A DNA stretch of 37,014 nt from Cyanophora paradoxa (lineage: Eukaryota > Glaucocystophyceae > Cyanophorales > Cyanophoraceae), in contig QPMI01000646.1 in assembly GCA_004431415.1 (NCBI GenBank), positions 7,501-44,514 on the forward strand, given 5' to 3'. Of the stretch, positions 19,166 through 29,150 are shown one piece after another; position 1 is the stretch's first letter; every line of letters starts with the position of its first letter. Under the pieces are notes generated by a model. The model ran no database searches. It saw nothing but the letters and a program-made list of their open reading frames with translations, and was not told the origin of the DNA. Both the position numbers and the translations under genes were made by a program.

Positions 19166-19192
19166 TATTCTTTTCTTTCCTAAGAATAGGAA
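19166..19192 (+). terminator. Hairpin after the MCP gene
   Basis: TATTCTT (19166-19172) pairs with AAGAATA (19182-19188). An alternative stem pairs TTCCTA with TAGGAA (19177-19192). Both lie within 30 bp after the MCP stop and before the ATPase gene. This is a possible 3'-end or processing signal between two structural genes. Confidence 0.35.
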
Positions 19193-19263
19193 CCCCCGAA
19201 AGTTGCGTATTGGTTAGCGCATTATTTTGTTTTTTATCTTATTACTGTAACGGACACACAGTA

Positions 19264-20016
19264 ATGGATATAGATTTAAATGATATTCCCGAATTCGAGC
19301 CGGCAAAAACAGCTAAATTACCGTCGCGTTTCTTACTGGCTGGTAGGTCTAATTCTGGAAAAACGACATATTGCAAATATCTACTTTATGAACTGCGTGA
19401 TAAGATCGATCAAATCGTAGTGTTTAGTTCCACTGCTTTTACGGGTCAATTCAAAGATATAACGCATCCTGGAAATATCTATGAGGAATGGGACGATAAT
19501 GTGGTGATAAAACTAATTAGTATGCAAAAGAAACGAATCGAAAACAATGAGAAACGTAATAGTTTGGTAATAATTTTAGATGACATGATCGGTTCCACAC
19601 TGAATATGGAAACAAATATGACCTTAAAAAAACTTGTTACAAGTGGAAGACATTATAATATTACCGTAATTTTCAATGTTCAGCGTTTATGTTCTATTTC
19701 TACTACCATTCGTCGTAATGTGGAATTCGTGGTTTTCTTCAATATTTTAGGGAATGAGAAAGAGTTTCAATGTGCTTATGATGAATATAACGCTGGAATG
19801 GATAGGAAGACCTACAAAGAACTACATAGACTTTGGGGTTACAATTATCAGACCGTCATAACTGGATTGCAAGGATACGATATAAAGACCTATACCGATC
19901 GCGCAATATTGACAGATGATGACATGAAAGCATTCCGCAAGTTTGTTAAGAAACGAGCGATAAAAAAGAGAGAATCGGTAAGAATTAGTAATGAACCCAC
20001 GACTATTATGGTTTAG
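19264..20016 (+). CDS. Genome-packaging ATPase, A32/FtsK-HerA type (PLV)
   Basis: This motor would pump viral DNA into the preformed capsid. From the ATG at 19264 the protein has 250 residues. Walker A is GRSNSGKTTY (about residues 27-36), Walker B is SLVIILDDM (about 100-108), and a polar stretch FNVQRLCSIS follows in the sensor region, all as in A32-like ATPases of polintons, virophages and large DNA viruses. An in-frame TTG at 19210 could extend it by 18 residues, but the ATG gives the usual N-terminus (DLNDIPEF). It follows MCP by 102 bp on the same strand. Its stop lies just outside the right terminal repeat. Confidence 0.93.
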   Translation: MDIDLNDIPEFEPAKTAKLPSRFLLAGRSNSGKTTYCKYLLYELRDKIDQIVVFSSTAFTGQFKDITHPGNIYEEWDDNVVIKLISMQKKRIENNEKRNSLVIILDDMIGSTLNMETNMTLKKLVTSGRHYNITVIFNVQRLCSISTTIRRNVEFVVFFNILGNEKEFQCAYDEYNAGMDRKTYKELHRLWGYNYQTVITGLQGYDIKTYTDRAILTDDDMKAFRKFVKKRAIKKRESVRISNEPTTIMV

Positions 20017-20020
20017 GTTT

Positions 20021-20558
20021 GTATAATCTAAGAAGTCGAAGTCGAGCATGAATTATTTTTATTAAACTTTTGGTTAAAAGTTACTGTGAATCGTGCGGAA
20101 TCTTTGTAGAAGAGTCGCGAAAAAAGACACAACGGGCTTCTTACTGTTTATCGTGCGGAATCTTGTGGAATTGTGGGAGACACTGCATAGAAAATGGTGT
20201 TACGGTGGATCGTGTGGTGATTCGATGAAGTTGTATTTTTTTGGATCTTGACACTGAGCCTTACGGTGATTTTCGAAAAGATTCGATGCTGTTACGGTGG
20301 ATCGTGCGGTGATTCGATGAAGTTGTATTTTATCGATTAATTTTTCGATCGTGACACTGAGCCTTACGGTGATTTTCGAAAAGATTCGATGCTGTTACGG
20401 TGGATCGTGTGGTGATTCGATGAAGTTGTATTTTATCGATTAATTTTTCGATCGTGACACTGAGCCTTACGGTGATTTTCGAAAAGATTCGATGCTGTTA
20501 CGGTGGATCGTGTGGTCGCGCGAGGTTATTGTTTGGAGACATTGCGCCAAGCTGAGCT
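20021..20558. repeat. Right terminal inverted repeat of the PLV (538 bp)
   Basis: The reverse complement matches 10124-10649, including the three ~103-bp tandem units and all six iteron-like motifs, and ends ...CAAGCTGAGCT. A 12-bp stretch (near 20126-20140, ACACAACGGGC) is present only in this copy. Apart from this the two repeats look nearly identical, pointing to recent insertion or copy correction. Confidence 0.95.
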
Positions 20559-20563
20559 CGCGC
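20559..20563. repeat. Right target site duplication, CGCGC
   Basis: CGCGC directly follows the right terminal repeat and continues into GGAAAGATGTCC, the satellite sequence interrupted by the insertion. It pairs with 10119-10123. Confidence 0.9.
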
Positions 20564-21515
20564 GGAAAGATGTCCGGGCCCGTGCAGGATCGAATTTTTG
20601 CCGCCGGCTGGGTTCTCGTGCTCTTTCGCGTCTTCGAAGCTTGTGGAAGGCTTAGATAAAATCCCAAATGAATATAGTAGCGATGGGCTCGCGTGAGGAT
20701 GCGAGGGCGCGCGGAAAGACGTGCAGGTCCGTGAAGGATCGAATTTTCGGGGTCGGCTGGGTCCTCGCGGCCCGGCGCATCTGCAAAGCGTGGGGAACGC
20801 TTTGTCTACATCTCAGATGCTTATGCTATTGTTCCGCGCATGCGCCGCGGAGCGGGCGCGCGGAAAGTTGCCCGGGTCTGTGCAGGATCGAATTTTTGCC
20901 GTCGGGTACCTTCCTGCGCTGTTCCGGCTCCGAAAAGCGGATTTCGGGCGTGCGCAGGCCCTGCTATGTCTATGCGCGCCAGTACGCATCGATTGCGCGC
21001 GTCGCGGGACCGGACGGGACCGGCCGGATCAAATGTTCGGCCGACGCTTCCCACTGCAGCGTCGAGGGCGCCCGAAATCGAGCTTGCAGCGATGCGCTCG
21101 CCCTCGTGCATCATTCTGTATCGTTCTGGGGCGTCCCTGGCGCGATTTCGTCGCGGGACCGGGCGGGACCGGGTCCCACCTTCTGACCCGGACTGCATTT
21201 GTCGGAGGTTAAGTACCGGAATTGATCCAGAGGGAAATTCGATTTTCGTGCGATGCCCACGGGCGAGCGGTCGTCTTAGGGGAGCCAGGCCGCTAAAAAT
21301 GGATCTAGAGAGGTCTGTGGGGGTTAGGGTAGCTGAGTCATTAGCGGCAATCGCGTCCGTGTCGAGGCAAAATTTATAATTCCGTCTCGAGGAGGTGCGA
21401 CACGGAAATTATTTAGTAGGGGGGATCTCGAGTGGAAAAAAAGGTTAAAAAAGGAATTAGGGTCGTCGGTTTTTGGGTTTGAGAAAGAGGCTTCGCCTGA
21501 TTAGTTTAGGGGGGT
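20559..21515 (+). repeat. Satellite block, plus orientation (inverted relative to 8366-9312)
   Basis: GGATCGAATTT unit marks fall at about 20591, 20740 and 20889, a 149-bp period. The rest, to the CCTGATTAG end at about 21513, is the inverted copy of 8366-8900. The 10050-10118 fragment left of the provirus is the other half of the same interrupted unit. The block contains GGGTTAGGGT at 21321-21330. I read its long arginine-rich open frames as non-coding. Confidence 0.85.
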
Positions 21516-21557
21516 ACTCACAGACACACCATTTCTTGCACTCTATGACCGTCGGAC

Positions 21558-22517
21558 GAATCGCAAGCAGTCAGGAGTGCGTGGTCGCTGAGCAGTCAGG
21601 AGTGCGTGGTCGCTGAGCAGCCTGTCCTCCGAATCGCTGAGCAGAACGGACATTCTATTTCTCGGGTCGATCGGTCGCAAGAAAGAACACGCCAACGTAA
21701 ATGTGGTAGAGGTCATGGTGTGTGCCTGCCCGACTTTTTTGACACTTCTATTCTGCGATCGATCTTCTTTTTTGCCCAGGGGTCTGTCTGCGATCTTTCT
21801 ATTCGAGGGTTCGCGGCAAGCTCGGTGAGTGCACACTTATGTGCACTCATCACTCAATGCAATAACCGCACTGTCCCAGGCTATCGTGAAGCAAACGGCA
21901 CCTCCCATCAAGCCGGACGACCCGCACAAGTTTCTCGTGGCCTTTGATGGCTCTGTCGCGTCGACAAAGGCATTGGATGTGCGAGTTCTGTGTCGAACTT
22001 GTTTTGGTGACATATGCTGAAGGTGCTCTGCAGCTGGCTCTACGTTTCGCCAAAGAGGCAGACGAGGTCTTTGTCTACCTCGTGACGGACTACCTTTCGT
22101 TCTCTTCATTCTTTGAGAAGCGGATCGACGAACTTATTAAACAGCGCCAACGAAGGGGGTTGGTTCATGTGGCGAAAAAATCCAAGAAGAGCATCGCTGA
22201 CCAGATTCTGGATTTTGCGGATGCAAAAGGCCCCATGACGTTCTTGTTTCTTGGGGCTGGTGCGTGTCACTTTTTTTGCACTCGTGTGCATGCACAAACT
22301 TTGAACTTAGATGGTATGGGGAAAAGCCATTCGAAAGTGGATTCCACTGGCAAGGAGGTCGCAGCCCTCCCACCCCTTGCTAGCAAGTTGCTTTGGGCTG
22401 ACCCCTTCGCCCTAGACTCCTGTTCTGGGCTCGGTTGCCGACTACTGCATTAAACACTCGACGACCCCCGTCATCGTGGTCAAGGCCACTGACGATTACG
22501 TGTTCAAGCTTTTGTAA
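21558..22517 (+). pseudogene. Universal stress protein (UspA family), copy B, 5'-truncated
   Basis: This is nearly identical to 6921-7877 but begins inside the gene. Exon 1 and most of exon 2 are absent, and a 42-bp unrelated junction separates it from the satellite. The remaining second domain is open: FLVAFDGSVASTKALD, an in-frame RGLVHVAKKSKKS segment, and a C-terminus TTPVIVVKATDDYVFKLL ending at 22517. Homopolymers at 22155-22159, 22373-22376 and 22465-22469 have one more base each than copy A and give the readable frame. Without its promoter and start it is probably not expressed as the normal protein. Confidence 0.75.
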
Positions 22518-23005
22518 CACATTTGGACATGTACTTAAACGCAGGTCCAGGCTACAAGTGTGGGAATGTACACTGCGGCCGCCGCAGCCACGGGCCCAGC
22601 CCACTGAGCTTGCGCCCGCCCAGCCAAGCCCTGCGTTGCCCTCTGAGGGGTGTAATGCGCCTCCCCTCGGACACTCTAGCTAGCTATAGCTACATGTGCC
22701 CTTACAGCAGGTGCGGCATCGCGTCTTGGGGAGGTGGGGTCATCTTGGGGTGGTGGCCGGAGCCCCTACGGGCTCTGGGGACCCAACATGGAGTCAGCCT
22801 GCGCCAGGGGCGCAGGCGCAAAGTGGCAACAAGCAACCAGCCCGCACCCGATAGACGTTGACGTTTGTCCCTGGGGGCCTAAAGCAAGGAGCAATCTGTG
22901 CGCCACTGCGCGTCCCAGCTGCAGTGACTGCGCTTCTAAAGCTTTACCATTAACACTAATACAACGTTAAGCGTTTTACATTAATATTGTTGAATTAGAA
23001 CCCGG
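22518..23005. other. UspA copy B 3' flank, no gene seen
   Basis: Nearly identical to 7878-8365. The repeated short open frames have no recognisable domain, and there is no sign of an RNA gene. Confidence 0.6.
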
Positions 23006-24401
23006 GCTAATCAGGCGAAGCCTCTTTCTCAAACCCAAAAACCGCCGATATAAATTCCTTTTTTAACCTTTTTTTCCACTCAAGATCCCCCCTGCTAAAT
23101 AATTTCCGCGTCGCACTCCCTCGAGGACGAATTATTAATTCTGCCTCGACACGGACGCGATTGCCGCTAATGACTCAGCTACCCTAACCCCCACAGACCT
23201 CTCTAGATCCATTTTTAGCGTCGTGGCTCCCCTAAGACGACCGCTCGCCCGTGGGCGTCGCGCGAAATCGAATTTCCCTCTGGATCAATTCCGGTACTTA
23301 ACCTCCGACAAATGCAGTCCGAGTCAGAAGGTGGGACCCGGTCCCGCCCGGTCCCGCGACGAAATCGCGCCAGAGAGACCCCAGAACGATACAGAATGCC
23401 GCGCGAGGGCGAGCGCATCGCCGCAAGCTCGATTTCAAGCGCCGTCGGCGCTCCAGTGCGAACAGTCGGCCGAAATTTGATCCGGCCGGTTCCGCCCGGT
23501 CCCCGACGCGCGCAATGCATGCCTACGGGCGCGCATAGACATAGCAGCGCCTGCGCACCCCGAAATCCGCTTTTCGGAGCCGGAAGAGCGCAGGAAGGTA
23601 CCCGACGGCAAAAATTCGATCCTAGACAGGCCCGGAGATCTTTCCGCGCGCCCACGCCGCGGCGCATGCGCGGAGCAATAGTATAAACATTTGAGATGTA
23701 GAAGAAGCCTTCCGCACGGTCTCTAAATGCGCCGGGCCGCGAGGACCCAGCCGACCCCGGAAATTCGATCCTGGACGGACCTGCACAACTTTCCGCGCGC
23801 CCTCGCATCCTCACGCGAGCGCTTCGCTACAATTTTCAGTTGACTCCTTTTTAAAGCTTTTCGCAAGGTCTGCAGGCGCGACACGGCACGAGAACCCAGC
23901 CGACGCAAAAATTCGATCCTGGACATACCCGACGGCAAAAATTCGATCCTAGACAGGCCCGGAGATCTTTCCGCGCGCCCACGCCGCGGCGCATGCGCGG
24001 AACGATAGCATAAGCATTTGAGATGTAGAAGAAGCCTTCCGCACGGTCTCTAAATGCACCAGGCCGCGAGGACCCACCCGACCCCGGAAATTCGATCCTC
24101 GACGGACCTGCACAACTTTCCGCGCGCCCTCGCATCCTCACGCGAGCGCATCGCTACAATTTTCAGTTGACTCCTTTTTAAAGCTTTTCGCAAGCTCTGC
24201 AGGCGCGACAGGGCACGAGAACCCAGCCGACGCAAAAATTCGATCCTGGCCACGCCTGCACATCTTTCCGCACGCGCTCGCCTCCGCAGCCCCGCACATC
24301 GATGCTATATGCATTCGAGATTCTGTTTAAGCGATTCTCTGTGCATGCGCCTGGCCGCGAGAACCTCGCCCTCCCGGCCTCCTTCCCAACAATATTATAA
24401 A
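23006..24401 (-). repeat. Expanded 149-bp satellite array, minus orientation
   Basis: TTCGATCCT marks occur at 23615, 23764, 23912, 23942, 24091 and 24239. The spacing is 148-149 bp except for one 30-bp step where a unit is truncated. Each unit has TTTCCGCGCGCCC and either CACGCCGCGGCGCATGCG or CTCGCATCCTCACGCG, so two unit types alternate. The first part matches 8366-9312. The array carries uninterrupted versions of the provirus target. Confidence 0.88.
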
Positions 24402-24413
24402 ATAAACTCCTCA

Positions 24414-24995
24414 AAATTCGATCCTTCACGGACGCGCACGTCTTTCCGCGCGCCCTCGAGATCTGCACTGCCAGATAATTATTAATTAGATCTTCCCCAG
24501 ATCGATCTTCGAGTATATAATTATAGTTATATCCCGTCTCAGCAGCCCGGCGCCCTTCCTCAGTTCTCGATCGAGACCTCCGACGACGCGACAGGGCGCA
24601 AGAATCCAGGTGACCCCGAAAATTCGATCCTTCACGGACGCGCACCGCGGCGCACGTCTTTCGGCGCGCCCTCGACATCTGCACTGCCAGATAATTGTTA
24701 ATTAGATCTGCCCCAGGTCGATCTTCGAGTATATAATTATAGTTATATCCCGTCTCAGCAGCCCGGCGCCCTTCCTCAGTTCTCGATCGAGACCTCCGAC
24801 GACGCGACAGGGCGCAACAATCCAGGTGACCCCGAAAATTCGATCCTTCACGGACGCGCACCGCGGCGCACGTCTGTCGGCGCGCCCTCGAGATCTGCAC
24901 TGCCAGATAATTATTAATTAGATCTGCCCCAGGTCGATCTTCGAGTATATAATTATACTTATATCCCGTCTCAGCAGCCCGGCGCCCTTCCTCAG
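24414..24995. repeat. Tandem repeat, ~206-216-bp units, nearly three copies
   Basis: TTCGATCCTTCACGGACGCG recurs at 24417, 24623 and 24839. Each unit continues with GATCTGCACTGCCAGATAAT and a GAGTATATAATTATA stretch and ends CGGCGCCCTTCCTCAG. Units 2 and 3 share an 11-bp CACCGCGGCGC insertion absent from unit 1. The open frame across them on the minus strand reflects the repeat, not a gene. Confidence 0.9.
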
Positions 24996-25330
24996 ATTTG
25001 CCAAGATCCTGAATACAAAAAACAATTTCGCGAACACATTGGCAAGATCTGTCAAGATCTTGAATTAAAAAAAGATCTCACCGATCTCGCGCCATTGACG
25101 ATTCGATGACGGATTTAGTTGTGATTAACAGAAGCCTTGAAGATCTTGCGATTAACAGAAGCCTTCAAGATCTTGTCACTGAGTCGTCAAATCTTGAATG
25201 AAAAAAAGATCGAGCAGAACCGAAACATCGCCATTGAGCAATCCATTGGTTATGCCAATGCACCGATCGCGATTCGCGAGTGGACCGGCCGGCCAAGCTC
25301 CGAGAATAGCCTAGCCTAGTAGTAGCGCTC
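24996..25330. repeat. Short repeats rich in AAGATCTTG, no gene seen
   Basis: AAGATCTTG palindromes and AAAAAAAGATC strings recur. A 26-bp unit starting GATTAACAGAAGCC is present twice in tandem (25123-25148 and 25150-25175, one base different). Nothing here looks coding or like a known RNA. Confidence 0.6.
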
Positions 25331-25460
25331 AGACAGACTGATGAGACAGTACGTATACTAGTGCGAAGCAGCTACAAACGTGAACCAGGCCGCCGCACTG
25401 CCAACCGGGCCAACTATCAGTCTACTACTATAGCTAGCTGTGCCGCCTGTGCCCCTCTGC

Positions 25461-26025
25461 CAGTGCTCAGAGGCTAGGTATAGCTATACCGCAATCTCCA
25501 ATGCTGTAGTTCTGCAAGAGAGCACTGCGGCAATAGCTATAGCGAGCCGGCCGGCCAGCCAGTATACGTAGTTATAGAGCGCTTACTAGCTGTGACATTG
25601 CCAGTTCGAGTCAGTACGTATATACAGTCCGGCGTAGTGTACGCGCTGTGCTAGGCAGTGCTCAGAGGCTAGCTAATAGTAGCTATACCGCAATGCTGTA
25701 GTCCTGCAAGGGAGCTATAGCTATAGCGAGCCGGCCGGGCAGCCATTATACGTAGTTATAGAGCGCCTACTGTGACAGTGCCAGTTCGAGTCAGTACATA
25801 TATACAGTCCGGCGTAGTGTACGCGTGCAATCCGTACTAGCGGCGCATGCGCAGTCTGGCGCTGTACTATAGCGCTCTCTAGCGCGAATCTGAACCTGGT
25901 ACTGTCAAGTCCGGCTAGCCTAGTAGGTAGCGCTAGACCGCGGTCAAAAGTTATAGAGCGCACACTGTGACTATAACGCTGTCTAGCGCGAATCTGAACC
26001 CGGCACTGTCAAGTCCGGCTAGCTA
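25461..26025. repeat. Degenerate tandem duplications
   Basis: Two related units, 25461-25655 and 25656-25825, share CAGTGCTCAGAGGCTAG, GCTATAGCGAGCCGGCCGG and GTCCGGCGTAGTGTACGCG. A shorter unit with CTAGCGCGAATCTGAACC and CTGTCAAGTCCGGCTAG is repeated at about 25877 and 25982. The whole stretch is crowded with palindromic words such as TATAGCTATA and GCTAGC. No gene is seen. Confidence 0.75.
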
Positions 26026-26040
26026 GCGCTAGATCTACAG

Positions 26041-26130
26041 CGCGTATTCGCGAATACGTATACGTACATATACGTAAGCGTTGACATCCGTACGTATACG
26101 TACATATATACATATATATGTACGCGTTCA
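26041..26130. repeat. Palindrome-rich alternating stretch
   Basis: It includes the perfect palindrome GTATTCGCGAATAC (26044-26057), two GTATACGTACATATA copies and TACATATATATGTA. It lies between the degenerate repeats and the exon-like repeats. It may be prone to cruciform formation. Confidence 0.6.
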
Positions 26131-26283
26131 CATCCATACCGTGTGCAGAATTGCAATTACAGTACGCGAACGTGTGGAACTTTTCGTGGACACAACCCTA
26201 TGCGTATAATCAAGAAGCCGGGACTCTATGCGCCGATTGCGCGCGTCCGCTGGCGTCGTAAACGTGCACGCCAGCGAAACATC

Positions 26284-27261
26284 TTGAAATGCATCTTCTT
26301 CGTGATTGTACAGCAGTTCCGGGCGATATCATTGTCGTCCGGTATTGCGTGGAGTCTGCTAGAAGGTTAGCATCCCCGCCCTGCTATTGGCCCTGCACGC
26401 CCGCTGTCTCCGAGGCTCCGCGTCGCCCAACTACGTATACGCTGTGAACAGATGCAAGCGCCGCCACCGACATGCCGTGCTGCCTCTCGTCATCCGTGGC
26501 TGCAGGTGGCGCCGCAGCAAGTACGCCGGAACGACATGCCAGCGCCGCAACAGACGTGCACCACTGCCCCGTCTCATGCTCACTGTCGCGCTCTGCCCGT
26601 GCATGGAGTCTGCTAGAAGGTGAGGATTGCTGCTATTTAAGATGCGGGCCCGTGCCTGCCACCTCGCCGAACACCACCGACAGCAGATACAAGCACCGCA
26701 CCGCCCGTCTCCCCCTGCGTGTCCTCGTCCGCGACTGCAGCAGGCGATAAACCTGGCTCGAAATGCGTCACATGCTGGGCGTTAAATCCAACTGCCGCAG
26801 CGGCTGTCGTGGGGCTCCGACGAGGCCCATCGGAGACTTCATGCGCCGCATCAGCAATTCCTCTCTCCCTGTCGTCATCCGCGAGTCGATCGAACGTGCT
26901 AAAAGGTCAGCCTCGCGGTATTGATGCTGCACGGCATGGTAGAAAGTGCCGTATAATTATAATAAACCCGCTCCTGTACCGACCCGGACATCTTTCCGCG
27001 CGCCCACGCCGCGCCGCATGCGAGCAGGCGATCAACCTGGCTCGAAATGCATCACATGCTGGGCGTTAAATGCAACTGCCGCAGCTGCAGCGGCTGTCGT
27101 GCGGCTCGGACCACGCGCATCGGAGACTTCATGCGCCGCATCAGCAATTCCTCTCTCCCTGTCGTCATCCGCGAGTGGATTGAACGTGCTAAAAGGTGAG
27201 CCTCGCGGGTATTGATGCTGCACGGCATGGTAGAAAGTGCCGTATAATTATAATAAACCCG
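26284..27261 (+). repeat. Tandem exon-like repeats, four degenerate units
   Basis: Four units end at about 26365, 26619, 26905 and 27195, with spacing 254, 286 and 290 bp. Each ends in CTGCTAGAAGGT or GTGCTAAAAGGT, where GT could be a splice donor. The last two are very similar (26736-26970 and 27020-27261, including a shared GCCGTATAATTATAATAAACCC tail). Each contains a 105-bp open stretch (26801-26905, 27091-27195) that reads IGDFMRRISNSSLPVVIRE and ends ERAKR. A satellite fragment lies between them at about 26976-27025. The protein is not recognised. Confidence 0.55.
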
Positions 27262-28946
27262 CATACATTACTCGCAATACGGTTTTTGAACCCAGTCGAT
27301 CACAGACATGAACTTAATGGGCACTCCATCTCTACAATTTCTGTACGGTACCGAACTGGTTATTCTGATATTTGCAGTTCTTGGTACGCGGATTTAGCGA
27401 CTGATATTGGCAGTCTTGAACTCGAATACAATAACATATTTGCAACAGAGGCAGTTGGCATAGCTTTGAAAAAAAAGAGAACTGCGAAGAATACATCGCT
27501 TCTCATTTTCACTTCCACAAATTCCCGCACGATGATGGAAACGGACAACTATCGGAATTCCAGTATATGCAACCGCAATAACAACCATAATTCACGTCTC
27601 GATTATATGCAACTCTCCGTTCATTATCACCTGCACAACAATTATATCAGGCATTTAATCTCGCATTTATGAACATGATTACGTTACAGACGTCAGTGCA
27701 GGAATTGGTATCATGCTGTTCAAGCGATACTGCCAATGGCATCTCAAGAAAACCGATTCGTTTGTCTTATCAGACACCGGCACTATTTCCGTGGCGACAG
27801 ACGCAGATTTGGGACTTGCATTGACACTTTTACTCGACATGTATTCGTCCACGTCCGCAAAAAGAAACCGTCTTTATCGAGGTAAGAATATAAAAGCGGT
27901 AATACGGACATTCATAAACGCTGTCTGAGACGTATTTACTCCCAGAATTGCGTGCCGTAATTATAAACGCCCGTCGTCATGAACGATACTGCACATGGAT
28001 TAAACAAATGCGATCGCGGATGTCAATATGTACGCATATATCTGCAGTCTAACAACGCGATTGTAAATAACGAATCTTGCGTCGTTGTCACAATTTCCAG
28101 TGCGGTGTACAGCAGCTCTGTTATTTTCTCCATCCATTACTGGCATATGGATTACATTGACGCTGTCAGGGAATCAGAAAAATCTTGCATTTGCCCTCCC
28201 TGCGGATGCGCCGTATGTTGAGCATATCCAGACCCCAGCACCTCACTGGACATTACCGGCTGCAGTCGGAATATTGTTGCTCTGTCTCTTCGTCTATATG
28301 GTCATAATTCCCACCTCTGCAAGTGCGCATTGAAATTCCTTCTAAATAACCACGAGCACAAATTACTGAAAATTTACAAGCGCATGTGTCGAACCGTGCC
28401 CATCCCATGGCCATCACGGAGCCAGTCAGAGATGATCGCAGACCGGAGCCCAATGCAGAAGAACCATCGGAACATGACGCAGATTTGATGGCACGCAGAC
28501 GTCGTGCACGCACTCTATCACCACCGCGTGTTCACATTGATCGAGAAATGTAGACATTGAAAATCGATCTACGCGTGAAGACATGACAATTCCGAGGGTT
28601 CCTGCAACAGAAAAGGGTATACATATTATGTAAGTTAATTGCATAACTCTATACTCTTAACTCGGTTTTAGAACGCGAACAACCATCAAAGTCAACGTTG
28701 CTGCCCGCATCCCCTACATCTGTTACATCAAATGCTGCCCGTGTGCAGCGCAGCAGAGCAAAGAGAGCAGGTACAAAAATATTTTTCAAATTTGCACCCC
28801 GTCATTGAGATAATTCTCGAAACAGTCAATCGCGAACATGCCAGTGACTCAGAGGCAATGCCAGTACGACATGTAAGCCAGGCGGCACAGTCACGAGCTT
28901 TGCGTGAACCTGTAAGCGTAACGCAGGTCATCATAGATTCATAGAC
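27262..28946 (+). other. Low-complexity coding potential, no recognised gene
   Basis: This is more AT-rich than the flanking repeats. Several short plus-strand open stretches occur (for example 27713-27928 and 27979-28221), with possible GT-AG boundaries between them, so scattered exons of an unknown gene are possible. No domain is recognised and no consistent frame could be joined. No RNA gene or clear repeat is seen. Confidence 0.4.
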
Positions 28947-29150
28947 ATGTGCTCACCTTCCACGCAGCCTGCCGATACCACGTCCCCGGGAATAGTCGGC
29001 AATGTTGTGTGCCGCGAATGGAAATGGAACTCCACTGCAGTGGATCTCTGCGGACCTGAACTCAATGTCGAGCTTGCACTCGAAATTCCAACAGCCCATG
29101 AGGGCGCAGAATCAAGCCCCATTTCTCATTTGTCCAGATCTGCACTCGCG

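Larger units (their letters stand above)
10124..20558. mobile_element. Integrated polinton-like virus (complete provirus, 10,435 bp)
   Basis: The element has long terminal inverted repeats, a 5-bp target duplication and a hallmark gene set: retroviral-type integrase, replication helicase, minor capsid, double jelly-roll MCP and FtsK/HerA-type packaging ATPase. All frames are open, it has no introns I can see, and it is clearly more AT-rich than the flanks, which indicates a recent foreign insertion. Minus-strand genes (minor capsid, 201-aa protein, 79-aa protein, replication protein, integrase) and plus-strand genes (MCP, ATPase) diverge from 17882-17934. It is shorter than classical polintons (15-20 kb) and lacks their protein-primed PolB and Ulp1-type protease. 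This places it with polinton-like viruses in the broad sense. The precise group cannot be named from sequence reading alone. Confidence 0.92.
21558..24401 (+). repeat. Direct segmental duplication, copy B
   Basis: The partner of 6921-9312. It is longer because it holds additional 148-149-bp satellite units between about 23760 and 24240. The UspA gene copy in it is listed separately. Confidence 0.92.

Noticed and set aside
10124-20558. Classical Maverick/Polinton or virophage
   Set aside because: It has the capsid, ATPase and integrase genes, but no protein-primed PolB, no Ulp1-type protease and no TVpol/SF3 module, and only 10.4 kb. Polinton-like virus in the broad sense is the safer name.
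24178-24900. 240-codon minus-strand open frame
   Set aside because: It follows the tandem repeat, with the same peptide block repeated per unit, and has no recognisable domain.
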